Below are positions 43,857 to 52,299 of a stretch of 64,000 bases of DNA, one piece after another (within the stretch, counting starts at the first letter, position 1; each line of letters begins with the position of its first letter). Below the pieces are notes generated by a model. It was not told where the DNA came from. It saw nothing but the letters and a program-made list of their open reading frames with translations, and ran no database searches. The position numbers and the translations under genes were made by a program. The DNA lies in NCBI GenBank assembly GCA_963811585.1, contig CAWERR010000009.1, positions 434,001-498,000 on the forward strand, written 5' to 3'. This stretch comes from JACDHG01 sp963811585. GTDB taxonomy: Bacteria; Actinomycetota; Actinomycetes; Propionibacteriales; Nocardioidaceae.

Positions 43857-43931
43857 CGTTCCTCCCGAGGTCGCGAGTCCTACCTTGGGGTGAGCCTGCC
43901 AAAGACGGACGCGCGAGACAAGGTTTCTTCG

Positions 43932-44975
43932 CTATTTGTCAGCCGGTACGACGGCGGGCGCTTGCTCTTGGTCGTGAGGGATGCCCTCGATGGCCCCGAC
44001 ATGGGGCGGCTCGTGGCGTCTTCTGTGCCGGAGCACCGCCCAGCGCCCCCGCGGGCCGAGCTCGTGTCCGGAGACCTCGCCGCGGGAGACTTCGGTGCCG
44101 GCGCTCTCGGCGGCAGCGGCTGCGGCGGCGGGCAGCGAGCGGACCCCCTCGCCACGGCTGGCGTCGGGCTGCTCGGCGGCATCGGGAAGCACGCCGACGG
44201 AGGTCGCGACGGTGGGGAGCATCGCCTGTGCACAGCTTCGGTAGCCAGCCGGGGAGGGATGGAACTGGTCGGGCCCGAACAGGTCTGCCGGGGAAGCTTC
44301 GAACTCGGGCCCCAAGATGCTGCCCAGCGAGACCGAGCTCCCGCCGGCTTCGACGGTGGCGATCGTCTGTGCGGCGGCGAGCCGGCGGCTCCACAGCCGC
44401 GCAATCTGGCGCAGCGGGGGAGCGATGGGGCGGAGCGTGCCGAGATCCGGGCAGGTGCCGACGACGACCTCGGCTCCGGCTTCCCGGAGAGTTTCGACAG
44501 CGTCTTGCAAGGCCCGCACCGACGCCGTTGGTGATACGCGGTGGGTGACGTCGTTGGTTCCGATCATCATCGCGCAGACGTCGGGGTGGTCGGCGACGGC
44601 GGCAGGGATTTGCAGCTGCAGGTCGGCGGTCTTCGCGCCGACGGCTGCGACCGAGACCAACGAGACTGGACGCCCGGCCAGCTCGGACAGCCCGGCCGCG
44701 AGATAGGCGCCGAACGTCTCCTCGGGCACCTCCGCGCCGTAACCCGCCGCACCTGAGTCGCCCAGGACGGACAGCCGGATCGCAGGTCCCGGCAGCTCGG
44801 CGCCGTAGAGACCGCTCGGGTCGGGTGGCTTGCCTGTGGCCTTGCCGATCCGACGACGGGCCATCGACGCCTCGGCGCGCAGGACGCCGTACAACGAACC
44901 GCCCACGAAACCGAGACCGCCGCCGCCATAAGCAGCAGCGGCCGCAAGCCTGCGTGCGGCACCCGCCTTGCTCAC
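43932..44975 (-). CDS. SGNH/GDSL hydrolase family protein
   Basis: Predicted exported or membrane-anchored esterase, 347 residues. N-terminus with an Ala/Gly-rich hydrophobic segment (about 10-30, LAAAAAYGGGGLGFVGGSLYG) acting as signal anchor. SGNH blocks: I VLGDSGAAGYG (catalytic Ser), II VGAKTADL (Gly), III MIGTNDVTHR (Asn), V DQFHPSPAGY (Asp-x-x-His). The last ~95 residues are Ala/Arg/His-rich without a fold. GTG 44975. Acts alone on its strand between DUF4287 and the divergent cbs. Confidence 0.85.
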   Translation of the reverse strand: MSKAGAARRLAAAAAYGGGGLGFVGGSLYGVLRAEASMARRRIGKATGKPPDPSGLYGAELPGPAIRLSVLGDSGAAGYGAEVPEETFGAYLAAGLSELAGRPVSLVSVAAVGAKTADLQLQIPAAVADHPDVCAMMIGTNDVTHRVSPTASVRALQDAVETLREAGAEVVVGTCPDLGTLRPIAPPLRQIARLWSRRLAAAQTIATVEAGGSSVSLGSILGPEFEASPADLFGPDQFHPSPAGYRSCAQAMLPTVATSVGVLPDAAEQPDASRGEGVRSLPAAAAAAAESAGTEVSRGEVSGHELGPRGRWAVLRHRRRHEPPHVGAIEGIPHDQEQAPAVVPADK

Positions 44976-45055
44976 TCAACCTCGCTACATGTCTCGGACA
45001 GGGCTTCCACTGTAGGTGCCCTCAACGCGGGACACGATGCGAATAACCTCGCCAC

Positions 45056-45067
45056 TAGGCTTGCCGC
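45056..45067 (+). promoter_or_regulatory. Probable -10 element giving a leaderless cbs transcript
   Basis: TAGGCT (45056-45061) lies only six bases before the GTG start of cbs, the spacing expected when transcription begins at the start codon, as is frequent in actinobacteria. No good -35 box is seen. Confidence 0.4.
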
Positions 45068-46438
45068 GTGGACTATGTGACCTCGTTGCTCGACCTCGTT
45101 GGCAACACGCCGCTCCTGAGGCTCGACAAGACCGCCGACGGGGCACGACCGACCGTGCTTGCCAAGATCGAGTACTTCAACCCGGGCGGCTCCGTCAAGG
45201 ACCGGATCGCGTTGCGCATGGTCGAGGCGGCCGAGCAGAGCGGCGAGCTCAAGCCCGGCGGCACGATCGTCGAGCCGACGTCGGGCAACACCGGCGTAGG
45301 GCTGGCGATGGTGGCGCAGGCGAAGGGTTACCACTGCGTCTTCGTGTGTCCCGACAAGGTGAGCGAAGACAAGCGCAACGTTCTCAAGGCGTACGGCGCC
45401 GAGGTGGTCGTCTGCCCCACCGCCGTCGCACCCGACCACCCCGACAGCTACTACAACGTCTCCGACCGGCTGATGCGCGAGACCGACAACGCCTGGAAGC
45501 CGGATCAGTACTCCAACGTCAACAACCCCCGCAGCCACTACGAGACGACCGGCCCGGAGATCTGGCGGCAGACCGACGGCAAGGTCACGCACTTCGTGTG
45601 CGGCGTCGGCACCGGCGGCACGATCAGCGGCGTCGGGAAGTACCTCAAGGAGGTCTCCGACGGCCGGGTGCAGGTCATCGGCGCCGACCCGGAGGGTTCG
45701 GTCTACTCGGGCGGCAGCGGTCGTCCCTACCTGGTCGAGGGGGTCGGCGAAGACTTCTGGCCCGAGGCGTACGACAAGGAGATCGCAGACCGGATCATCG
45801 CCGTCTCCGACCGCGACTCGTTCGTGATGACTCGTCGGCTGGCTCGCGAGGAGGCCCTGCTCGTTGGCGGCTCGTCCGGCATGGCGGCGGCCGCGGCCGT
45901 GCGACTCGCGCAGGAGCTCGACGACCCCGATGCCGTCGTCGTCGTACTGCTCCCCGACAGCGGCAGGGGCTACCTCAGCAAGGTGTTCGACGACACGTGG
46001 CTGGCGCAATACGGCTTCCTAGGCCGGCCCGAGGAGCTGACGGTCGGTGCGGTTCTGCGCGGCAAGGACGGCCGACTCCCGAATCTCGTGCACACACACC
46101 CCAACGAGACCATCGCCGAGGCGATCGCGATCCTGCGCGAGTACGGCGTCTCGCAGATGCCGGTGGTCCTCGCCGAGCCACCCATCATGGCCGCCGAGGT
46201 TGCCGGCTCCGTGAGCGAGCGCGACCTCCTGGCGGCGCTGTATGCCGGCGCGGCTCGTCTCGTCGACCCCGTCGCGAAACACATGGCGCCTCCGCTGCCC
46301 ACGATCGGCGCTGGCGAGCCCACGTCAGCAGCGGTTGACCGACTGCACGAGGCGGACGCGGTGCTCGTGCAGGATGATGGCAAGCCCGTCGGTGTGCTGA
46401 CCCGTCAGGATCTGTTGGCCTTCATCGCGTCCGCCTGA
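45068..46438 (+). CDS. cbs: Cystathionine beta-synthase
   Basis: Condenses serine (or O-acetylserine) with homocysteine to cystathionine. 456 residues: a PLP fold-type II domain with Lys44 in FNPGGSVKDRIAL, EPTSGNTGVGLAMVA (phosphate loop neighbour), CGVGTGGTISGVGKYLKE (PLP phosphate loop) and GGSSGMAAAAAV; then two CBS domains (about 330-455) with ETIAEAIAILREYGVSQMPV and PVGVLTRQDLLAFI. The CBS pair marks it as cystathionine beta-synthase rather than cysteine synthase. Together with the cystathionine gamma-synthase gene at 60.5 kb it suggests reversible transsulfuration. Confidence 0.9.
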   Translation: MDYVTSLLDLVGNTPLLRLDKTADGARPTVLAKIEYFNPGGSVKDRIALRMVEAAEQSGELKPGGTIVEPTSGNTGVGLAMVAQAKGYHCVFVCPDKVSEDKRNVLKAYGAEVVVCPTAVAPDHPDSYYNVSDRLMRETDNAWKPDQYSNVNNPRSHYETTGPEIWRQTDGKVTHFVCGVGTGGTISGVGKYLKEVSDGRVQVIGADPEGSVYSGGSGRPYLVEGVGEDFWPEAYDKEIADRIIAVSDRDSFVMTRRLAREEALLVGGSSGMAAAAAVRLAQELDDPDAVVVVLLPDSGRGYLSKVFDDTWLAQYGFLGRPEELTVGAVLRGKDGRLPNLVHTHPNETIAEAIAILREYGVSQMPVVLAEPPIMAAEVAGSVSERDLLAALYAGAARLVDPVAKHMAPPLPTIGAGEPTSAAVDRLHEADAVLVQDDGKPVGVLTRQDLLAFIASA

Positions 46439-46492
46439 CCGACCTGTCAGAACCTCACCAGGTCAGGACCCGGTGACGGTCTGACAAGTCGG
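46439..46492. terminator. Hairpin between convergent cbs and glutamate importer genes
   Basis: CCGACCTGTCAG (46439-46450) pairs with CTGACAAGTCGG (46481-46492) with one mismatch, and an inner TCACC/GGTGA (46455-46459, 46472-46476) pair can form within the loop. It occupies the entire gap between two convergent stops and has no T tract, so a bidirectional transcription end is inferred. Confidence 0.5.
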
Positions 46493-47338
46493 TCAGACCC
46501 CGCCGCTCACCTCTCCGATGTTGGGCGCCGCGACGGGTTTGTCGCCAACGACACCGCGGCGGGCAAGGCGTCGCTCGACATACTCGGCGAGCTTGGAGAG
46601 TGAGTAGTTGAGCAAGATATAGACGAGGGCGGCGGCGCTGTAGACGACGATGGTGCTGTCGGGGACACTTCCGGCCACCAGACGCGAGTAGCGCAGCAGT
46701 TCCTCATACACGATGAGCGCACCGAGCGAGGTGTCCTTCAACACGATCACGCACTGGCTGATGATTGCCGGCAGCATGAAGCGGATCGCCTGCGGCAGCA
46801 GGATCAGCCGCATCACTTGGCTCTTCCGCATGCCGACCGAGTACGCCGCTTCTCCCTGACCCGCTGCCACGGCGTTCACGCCGGCGCGGAAGACCTCGGC
46901 CAGCACCGAGCCGTTGTAGAGCATCAACGATATGACCAAGGCCCAGAACGCAGAGAGGCCGACGCCAAAGAAGAGGAAGACGATGAGCAAGACCAGCGGG
47001 ATCGCCCGGAACAGCTCGACGAATCCGGCGGCTGGCAAGCGGAAGAACCAGTGGTTGGACAACCTTCCGACGGCGAGCACGATCCCGAGCAGCAGCGACA
47101 ACACGATGGCCAGTGCCGCTGCCTTCAGCGTTCCGTAGATCAGACCCTCGAGGAGGAACGTGACGTTGTCGTTCTGGAAGGCGGCATTGAAGACTTCCGG
47201 AGCGAGGACTCCCTCGCTGTATAGCTTCCGCCCGACCACCGCTGCCAATCCCAGGAGCAGCACCAGGAAGATACCGGCGTAGACACGGTGGCGTGCCCGC
47301 GCCCGCGGGCCGGGAATGTCGAACAGCACGCTGCTCAT
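46493..47338 (-). CDS. gluD: Glutamate-type amino-acid ABC permease (GluD-like)
   Basis: Membrane subunit, 281 residues from ATG 47338; the frame is open upstream to 47437 but that lies in the neighbouring permease. HisM-type permease with hydrophobic segments at about 20-42, 72-100, 110-132, 140-160 and 240-262, and the EAA loop EAAYSVGMRKSQVMRLILLP. The start overlaps the GluC stop by four bases. With GluC it forms the heterodimeric channel. Closest known system by gene order: gluABCD of corynebacteria. Confidence 0.85.
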   Translation of the reverse strand: MSSVLFDIPGPRARARHRVYAGIFLVLLLGLAAVVGRKLYSEGVLAPEVFNAAFQNDNVTFLLEGLIYGTLKAAALAIVLSLLLGIVLAVGRLSNHWFFRLPAAGFVELFRAIPLVLLIVFLFFGVGLSAFWALVISLMLYNGSVLAEVFRAGVNAVAAGQGEAAYSVGMRKSQVMRLILLPQAIRFMLPAIISQCVIVLKDTSLGALIVYEELLRYSRLVAGSVPDSTIVVYSAAALVYILLNYSLSKLAEYVERRLARRGVVGDKPVAAPNIGEVSGGV

Positions 47339-48003
47339 CGCGCCACCCGCATTCGTCCCTCGACGAACCGTGCAAACAAGGCGATCGTCCAGACGATGAT
47401 CACGTATCCCGCCGCGAACCCGATGAAGATCGGCCATTGTGAGGCAGCGTGAACTGTGATGAGCTCCTTCATCTCGAAGCTCGCCTCGGTGACGGCGACG
47501 CCCAGCGCAACCGTGGTGTTCTTCGCCAGCGAGATGTAGGTACTTGCCAGCGGCGGGATCACCGCTCGGACAGCCTGCGGCATGATGACGTGGCGCATCG
47601 ACTGCGCGAAGTCCATCCCGATCGAGCGTGCTGCCTCCGCTTGCCCCATCGGGATCGAGTTGATTCCCGAGCGGAGTGCCTCACACACGAACGCCGCGGC
47701 ATACAGGCCTAGCCCGGTCGTCGCGGCGATGAAAAAGAAGTCGAAGTAGTTGTTGATCGAGTAGTTGAAGCCCAGCTTGGGAAACGCGTCACGGAAGAGA
47801 AACAGCACCAGCAACAGGGGCGTGTTGCGCACGACGTTGACGTAGCTCGTGCCGACGCCCCGGACGAGGGTGACAGGAGAAACCCGCATCGCGGCGAGCA
47901 GCGTCCCCAGCACGGTGGCGATGATGCCGGCAAAGAAGAGCAACCAGAGGGTCACCAGGAAGCCCTGGAAGTAGGCGTCCCGATTGTCGAACAGGACGTT
48001 CAT
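47335..48003 (-). CDS. gluC: Glutamate-type amino-acid ABC permease (GluC-like)
   Basis: Permease subunit of 222 residues, with hydrophobic segments around 14-40, 53-72, 86-110 and 185-212, and the EAA loop EAARSIGMDFAQSMRHVIMPQ (about 140-160). The typical polar-amino-acid motif RNTPLLLVLFLFRDAFP is at residues 60-76. It starts 82 bases after the binding-protein gene. Confidence 0.88.
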   Translation of the reverse strand: MNVLFDNRDAYFQGFLVTLWLLFFAGIIATVLGTLLAAMRVSPVTLVRGVGTSYVNVVRNTPLLLVLFLFRDAFPKLGFNYSINNYFDFFFIAATTGLGLYAAAFVCEALRSGINSIPMGQAEAARSIGMDFAQSMRHVIMPQAVRAVIPPLASTYISLAKNTTVALGVAVTEASFEMKELITVHAASQWPIFIGFAAGYVIIVWTIALFARFVEGRMRVAR

Positions 48004-48084
48004 GCGACTCGGTCACCTCGCCATCGCTGGTACATGACGCGGTGGTGGCCGAACTGTGCCGTCGGCCACCACCGGATCAAATGC

Positions 48085-48969
48085 TTACTCGCAGGGATCC
48101 ATCTCAGGTGGCTCGGGCGTGTCGATGCCCGACTGTCCGAGGGTTGCCTCGAACGCCTCCGCCCAGGTGTCGTCGTCCATTGCCTCCTGGATCGTTTCGG
48201 TGATGAACTCACACATCTCTGTGTCACCGTGCTTGTAGCCGATGCCGTAGCGCTCTTCGCTGAAAGGTTCGCCGACCACCTGCAGGTTGTCGGGGTCCAG
48301 GGCTTCATAGCCCAGCAGGATCGCACCGTCGGTGGTGACGACGTCGGTCGTCTCGTTCTCGAGCGCGGTGATGCACTCTGAGTAGGTGGCTTGCGGGACC
48401 GGGTCGGCACCGTACTCTTCCTGCACCGTGATGAGTGACGTCGAGCCCTCAACCGAGCAGACCTTGCGGCCGTCGAGGTCTTCCGGTCCGGCGATCTCTT
48501 CCTTGTCTGCCTCGCGGACGAGCAGTTGCTGACCTGTCACGTAGTAAGGCCCTGCTTGCCCAACCTCTAGGCGCCGATCATCGGTGATCGAGTACGACGC
48601 GATGACGATGTCGACGTCGCCGCCTTTGATGAAGGACTCTCGGTTGTCGGAGATCGTTTCTTTCCACTCGATCTCGTCGCCTTCGAGGCCGAGTTGGCCG
48701 GCGATGATCTTGCCCATCTCGATGTCGAATCCGGTCGGCGCGTCGTCGCCGGGCTCGAGGTTGCCGATGCCCGGCTGGTCGATCTTGACGCCGATGATGA
48801 TCTTGCCTTCGTCGGCAAGCGTCGCCATCGTGCTTCCCTCGGGGAAGTCCGGGTTGTCCTCAACCGGGACGTCGACCGTGCCGCCGGAGTCGTCGTCGTC
48901 GCCGCACGCGGCGAGTGACGCGACGAGCAGTGCCCCTGCGAGCACTGCTTTGGTCCTTGTGAATCTCAT
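48085..48969 (-). CDS. gluB: Glutamate ABC transporter substrate-binding lipoprotein (GluB-like)
   Basis: Extracytoplasmic receptor, 294 residues. Signal peptide TKAVLAGALLVASLAAC with lipobox LAAC, Cys22, followed by an Asp-rich linker. SBP family 3 blocks: KIIIGVKIDQPGIGNLEPGD, GFDIEMGKIIAGQLGL, ETISDNRESFIKGGDVDIVI, QLLVREADKEEI, GRKVCSVEGSTSL and GIGYKHGDTEMCEFITETIQ. The GFDIEMGK and NRE segments match glutamate/aspartate receptors, but exact specificity is inference. Confidence 0.9.
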   Translation of the reverse strand: MRFTRTKAVLAGALLVASLAACGDDDDSGGTVDVPVEDNPDFPEGSTMATLADEGKIIIGVKIDQPGIGNLEPGDDAPTGFDIEMGKIIAGQLGLEGDEIEWKETISDNRESFIKGGDVDIVIASYSITDDRRLEVGQAGPYYVTGQQLLVREADKEEIAGPEDLDGRKVCSVEGSTSLITVQEEYGADPVPQATYSECITALENETTDVVTTDGAILLGYEALDPDNLQVVGEPFSEERYGIGYKHGDTEMCEFITETIQEAMDDDTWAEAFEATLGQSGIDTPEPPEMDPCE

Positions 48970-49026
48970 CAGTGAACTCCCCTTGTCGATGCGATGCCGG
49001 GTTCCCGGCTGATCACAAACTCGTTA

Positions 49027-49800
49027 CTAGTGCTGAAGGATCTTGCCGAGGAAGTCCTTGGCTCGATCCGAGGTGGGGTTGGTGAAGAACTGCTCCGGCG
49101 TCGCCTCTTCAAGGATCTTCCCGTCGGCCATGAACACGACCCGGTTGGCTGCCGTCCGCGCGAACCCCATTTCGTGCGTGACCACGACCATCGTCATACC
49201 GTCTTCAGCGAGCTCGACCATCACGTCGAGCACTTCCTTGATCATCTCGGGGTCGAGCGACGACGTCGGCTCGTCGAAGAGCATGACCTTCGGCTGCATC
49301 GCCAGCGCTCGAGCGATGGCGACCCGTTGCTGCTGCCCGCCGGACAGCTGGGCGGGGTACTTGTTTGCCTGCTCGCCGACACCCACTCGCTCGAGCAGCT
49401 TCTTGGCCTGCTCGCGCGCCTCCGACGTACTCCGGCCGCGGACCTTGATCGGGCCGAGGGTCACATTGTCGAGAACTGTCTTGTGCGCAAAGAGGTTGAA
49501 GGCCTGGAAGACCATGCCGACTTCAGCGCGCAGCTGTGCGAGTGCCTTGCCCTCCTCGGGCAGCGGCTGCCCGTCGAGCCTTATCTCGCCTTCGTTGATG
49601 GGCTCGAGCCGGTTGATGGCGCGGCACAACGTGGACTTTCCGGAGCCGGACGGGCCGATCACGACGACGACTTCGCCGGGGGCGATCTCGAGGTTGATGT
49701 CCTGCAGGACATGCAGGTCCCCGAACCACTTGTTGACGCCCGCAAGTACGACCAAGGGCTCGGCGGTCGAACTCGGACTGTCCGTTTCGGCTTCGGCCAT
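49027..49800 (-). CDS. gluA: Glutamate-type amino-acid ABC transporter ATP-binding protein (GluA-like)
   Basis: ATPase of 257 residues. Walker A GPSGSGKST (about 48-56), Q-loop MVFQAFNLF, signature LSGGQQQRVAIARALAM, Walker B VMLFDEPTSSLDPE, H-loop VVVTHEMGFAR. First gene of the gluABCD set. A short N-terminal extension (MAEAETDSPSSTAEPLVVL) precedes the ATPase core. Upstream 243 bases carry no gene but a large inverted repeat. Confidence 0.92.
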   Translation of the reverse strand: MAEAETDSPSSTAEPLVVLAGVNKWFGDLHVLQDINLEIAPGEVVVVIGPSGSGKSTLCRAINRLEPINEGEIRLDGQPLPEEGKALAQLRAEVGMVFQAFNLFAHKTVLDNVTLGPIKVRGRSTSEAREQAKKLLERVGVGEQANKYPAQLSGGQQQRVAIARALAMQPKVMLFDEPTSSLDPEMIKEVLDVMVELAEDGMTMVVVTHEMGFARTAANRVVFMADGKILEEATPEQFFTNPTSDRAKDFLGKILQH

Positions 49801-49897
49801 GCCTCAACCTAACGGACAGTTAGCGCGAAACGCTATGACGCGCCGACCGTGTCGCTGACCCGAAAACACCAGGTTGCGCAGCTCTCCAGGCACCCAG

Positions 49898-49987
49898 GCG
49901 TTTGCCTAGTTCACAAGGTGCCGGCCCAGTCGCCTTGGCAGGTCTGCCTTGTTCACAAGCCACCCGCCTTGTGGACTAGGCAAACGC
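49898..49987. repeat. Large inverted repeat with 21-bp arms between gluA and the LLM oxidoreductase
   Basis: The arm at 49898-49918 (starts GCGTTTGCCTAG, ends CACAAGG) is matched by its inverted complement at 49967-49987 (starts CCTTGTGGAC, ends GCAAACGC) with one mismatch, which would be a G-U pair in RNA. The 48-base loop contains a third related motif, CTTGTTCACAAG (49949-49960). It lies in the divergent promoter region of gluA and the LLM gene. Could be a paired operator, a structured transcript or a miniature mobile repeat. Confidence 0.7.
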
Positions 49988-50043
49988 GAGGGGAGCAAGG
50001 GCGATCAAGTCGGGTGTCGGTCGCACGTACTACGGTCGCGGGC

Positions 50044-50895
50044 ATGAGATTTGGGTTCGTCGTCCCGTATGCCGACTCGCGCGAGTTCTCCTCTCTGGCT
50101 GCTCTCGGCGAGCAGCACGGCTGGGATGGCATCTTCACCTGGGAAGCCGTCTTCGGGGTCGACGCTTGGGTGACGTTGGCCGCTGCGGCGATGGTGACCG
50201 ACCGGATCAAGCTCGGCACACTGCTGACGCCTGTGCCGCGGGTGAAGCCGTGGGACCTCGCCACCAAGGTCGGCACCGTCGACCGGTTGAGCGGCGGACG
50301 AGCCATCCTCGGCGCCGGCCTGGGCGCCCTGCACGAGGGATGGACGGCCTTCGAAGCTGACGAGGGGCGCAAAGTCCGGGCGCAGAAGCTCGACGAGGCG
50401 CTCGCGATCTACGACGGCTTGATGAAGGGCCAGCCGTTCGCCTACGACGGCACCCACTACTCGGCCAAGCCGACAGACTTCATGCTCCCCGACCCTCCGG
50501 TCCAGCAGCCGCGGCCACCGGTCTGGGTGGTGGGCGCCCAGGTCGTCGGGCGCGACCGTCAGCCGTCGCTCGCGCGGGCGTCGCGATGGGACGGTTTGTT
50601 GCCGCAGGTCATCCACCCGAGCGACCGCGAGAAGCCGACCACCACCGAGAGCCTGGCGGAGATCGCGAGGTTGACGCGGGTGGAGCGTGAGCGGGCCGGG
50701 CTCCCCTGGGAGGGGTATGACGTCATCCTCGAAGCCGACAGCTACGGCGAGTTCGTCAAGACCGAGCCGAACGACCCTGCCGCGTGGGCACAAGCCGGCG
50801 CGACCTGGTGGATCGAGTCCTGGTGGACCCTCGAACGGACGGCCGAAGGCCTCGACACGCTGCGACGCCGGGTCGCGAGCGGCCCGCCGGCCTGA
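50044..50895 (+). CDS. LLM-class flavin-dependent oxidoreductase
   Basis: Luciferase-like monooxygenase or F420-dependent oxidoreductase, 283 residues. Starts MRFGFVVPYADSREFSSLAA; core blocks EQHGWDGIFTWEAVF, ITDRIKLGTLLTPVPRVKPW-like, KVGTVDRLSGGRAILGAGLG and WVVGAQVVGRDRQPSLARAS. Whether FMN or F420 is bound cannot be read; F420-dependent members are frequent in actinobacteria. The frame is open upstream to 49849, but that part lies in the inverted repeat; ATG 50044 is the sensible start. Confidence 0.82.
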   Translation: MRFGFVVPYADSREFSSLAALGEQHGWDGIFTWEAVFGVDAWVTLAAAAMVTDRIKLGTLLTPVPRVKPWDLATKVGTVDRLSGGRAILGAGLGALHEGWTAFEADEGRKVRAQKLDEALAIYDGLMKGQPFAYDGTHYSAKPTDFMLPDPPVQQPRPPVWVVGAQVVGRDRQPSLARASRWDGLLPQVIHPSDREKPTTTESLAEIARLTRVERERAGLPWEGYDVILEADSYGEFVKTEPNDPAAWAQAGATWWIESWWTLERTAEGLDTLRRRVASGPPA

Positions 50896-50920
50896 GCGAA
50901 GGCGTGGCCAGGCCGAGATC

Positions 50921-52264
50921 TCAGAGCCACTCACCAAAGGCAAACGGCTCCCGGGTGAAGAGATAGGTCGCCCAGTGCAGCTTGACCACGTCGCCGCGCT
51001 CGTCCCTGGTGATCCGCAAGAGCTCACCGGTCTCGCGACCCGACTCCGTGCGGTAGACGTCGTCGTCGACCTTGACGAACACCGAAGACGGCTTGTGCGC
51101 CGGGGCGGCCTCACCCCGCGCCTCCAGCCGGCCCTGCCGCACGCTGAACGCGAAAGCCTGCCCTTCGGAGAACCAACGGCCAAGCACACCCTCGAGCTCC
51201 GCAGGCACGCCGGTGCCGGGGCGCCACGGCTCCGGATCTGCCGGCTCGTTGTCGAGGACGTATGACGCCAGCCCGGCCGCGAGCGGCGCCGGGTCAGGCG
51301 AGGATGTCGAGTTGATCAAGGCAATACCGCCCGTGCCCGACGGGCGATGCATGAACAGCCCGGTGATGTGGCCCGGCATGCCACCGGTATGGCCGACAAA
51401 GATGCGCTCGTCCAGCCGTAGCAGCATCAGGCCGAGCCCCCAAGCCAGCTGCCAACGGTCGAGGTCGGCCATGATCTGCGGCTGGCACATCTCCTCGAGG
51501 GTGTCGGGCTTGAGCACGTCGGTAGTGGGGCTGGCGAGGAAGGACGCCCACGCGGCCAGATCGTGCGCCGTCGACGCGAGCCCACCGGCGGGGGAGGTCG
51601 CGCCGATGTCGAGCACCGGTTCTTGCACCGGCACGTCGCTAAACGGCGGCACGTAGTAGCCGGTCGCGTGCGGACCGGTGAGCCCCAGCGTCGTACGCGA
51701 CATCCCCAGCGGGTCAAGGATTCGGGACTTGACGACGTCGAACCAGTCCCGACCCTCGATCCGGGCGATGGCTTCACCGAGCATCGAGTAGACGAGGTTC
51801 GAGTAGTGCCACCGGAAGTGCGGCTTGAGCGGCCGCTCTGCGTCGTTCCAGCTTTCGACGAGCTGCGTCCGGTCGGGGTAGGTCAGCGTGTCCCAGATGT
51901 CGCCGACCGGCTCTCGCTGCATGCCGGTGACGTGGCTGAGCGTCTGGCGAATCGTGATGTCGCTGTGCTTGGAGTCGGACACGAACGTGTCGATGGTTTC
52001 GTCGAGGGCGAGCTTGCCCTCGTCTCGCAGCTGCATCACCACGACCGCCGTGAACGTCTTGGTGATCGAGGCGATCAGGAACTGGGTGTCCGAGTCGGGA
52101 GGGGCGTCCGGTGCGTCGAGGTCGGCTGCTCCGACGCCGTCACACCAGAGGAGCCCACCGTCGCGGACGACGCCGCCGACGAGGCCGGGGAGGCGATGCT
52201 CCGACTGTCGCTCGAGCAGGGTGCGCCGCAGGGCGCGCGCGGATGGTTCGGTGAGGGCGGGCAT
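50921..52264 (-). CDS. Serine hydrolase, beta-lactamase-related family
   Basis: 447 residues, no signal peptide. Catalytic SxxK in FLIASITKTFTAVVV (about residues 65-68), second motif YSN in WHYSNLVYSMLGEAIARIE, third motif HTG in FVGHTGGMPGHITG. Between the first and second motif lies VRQTLSHVTGMQ-type sequence. The C-terminal ~110 residues are a beta-rich domain (GRWFSEGQAFAFSVRQGRLE, WATYLFTREPFAFG). This is the third member of this superfamily in the window and differs clearly from the other two. Confidence 0.88.
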   Translation of the reverse strand: MPALTEPSARALRRTLLERQSEHRLPGLVGGVVRDGGLLWCDGVGAADLDAPDAPPDSDTQFLIASITKTFTAVVVMQLRDEGKLALDETIDTFVSDSKHSDITIRQTLSHVTGMQREPVGDIWDTLTYPDRTQLVESWNDAERPLKPHFRWHYSNLVYSMLGEAIARIEGRDWFDVVKSRILDPLGMSRTTLGLTGPHATGYYVPPFSDVPVQEPVLDIGATSPAGGLASTAHDLAAWASFLASPTTDVLKPDTLEEMCQPQIMADLDRWQLAWGLGLMLLRLDERIFVGHTGGMPGHITGLFMHRPSGTGGIALINSTSSPDPAPLAAGLASYVLDNEPADPEPWRPGTGVPAELEGVLGRWFSEGQAFAFSVRQGRLEARGEAAPAHKPSSVFVKVDDDVYRTESGRETGELLRITRDERGDVVKLHWATYLFTREPFAFGEWL

Positions 52265-52299
52265 AGGACGACCCTAGTATCACCGGGGTGCAGGCTGCG

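Noticed and set aside
45016..46338. Plus-strand open frame of 440 codons overlapping cbs
   Set aside because: Shifted frame of cystathionine beta-synthase with Arg/Gly-rich composition and no family motif.
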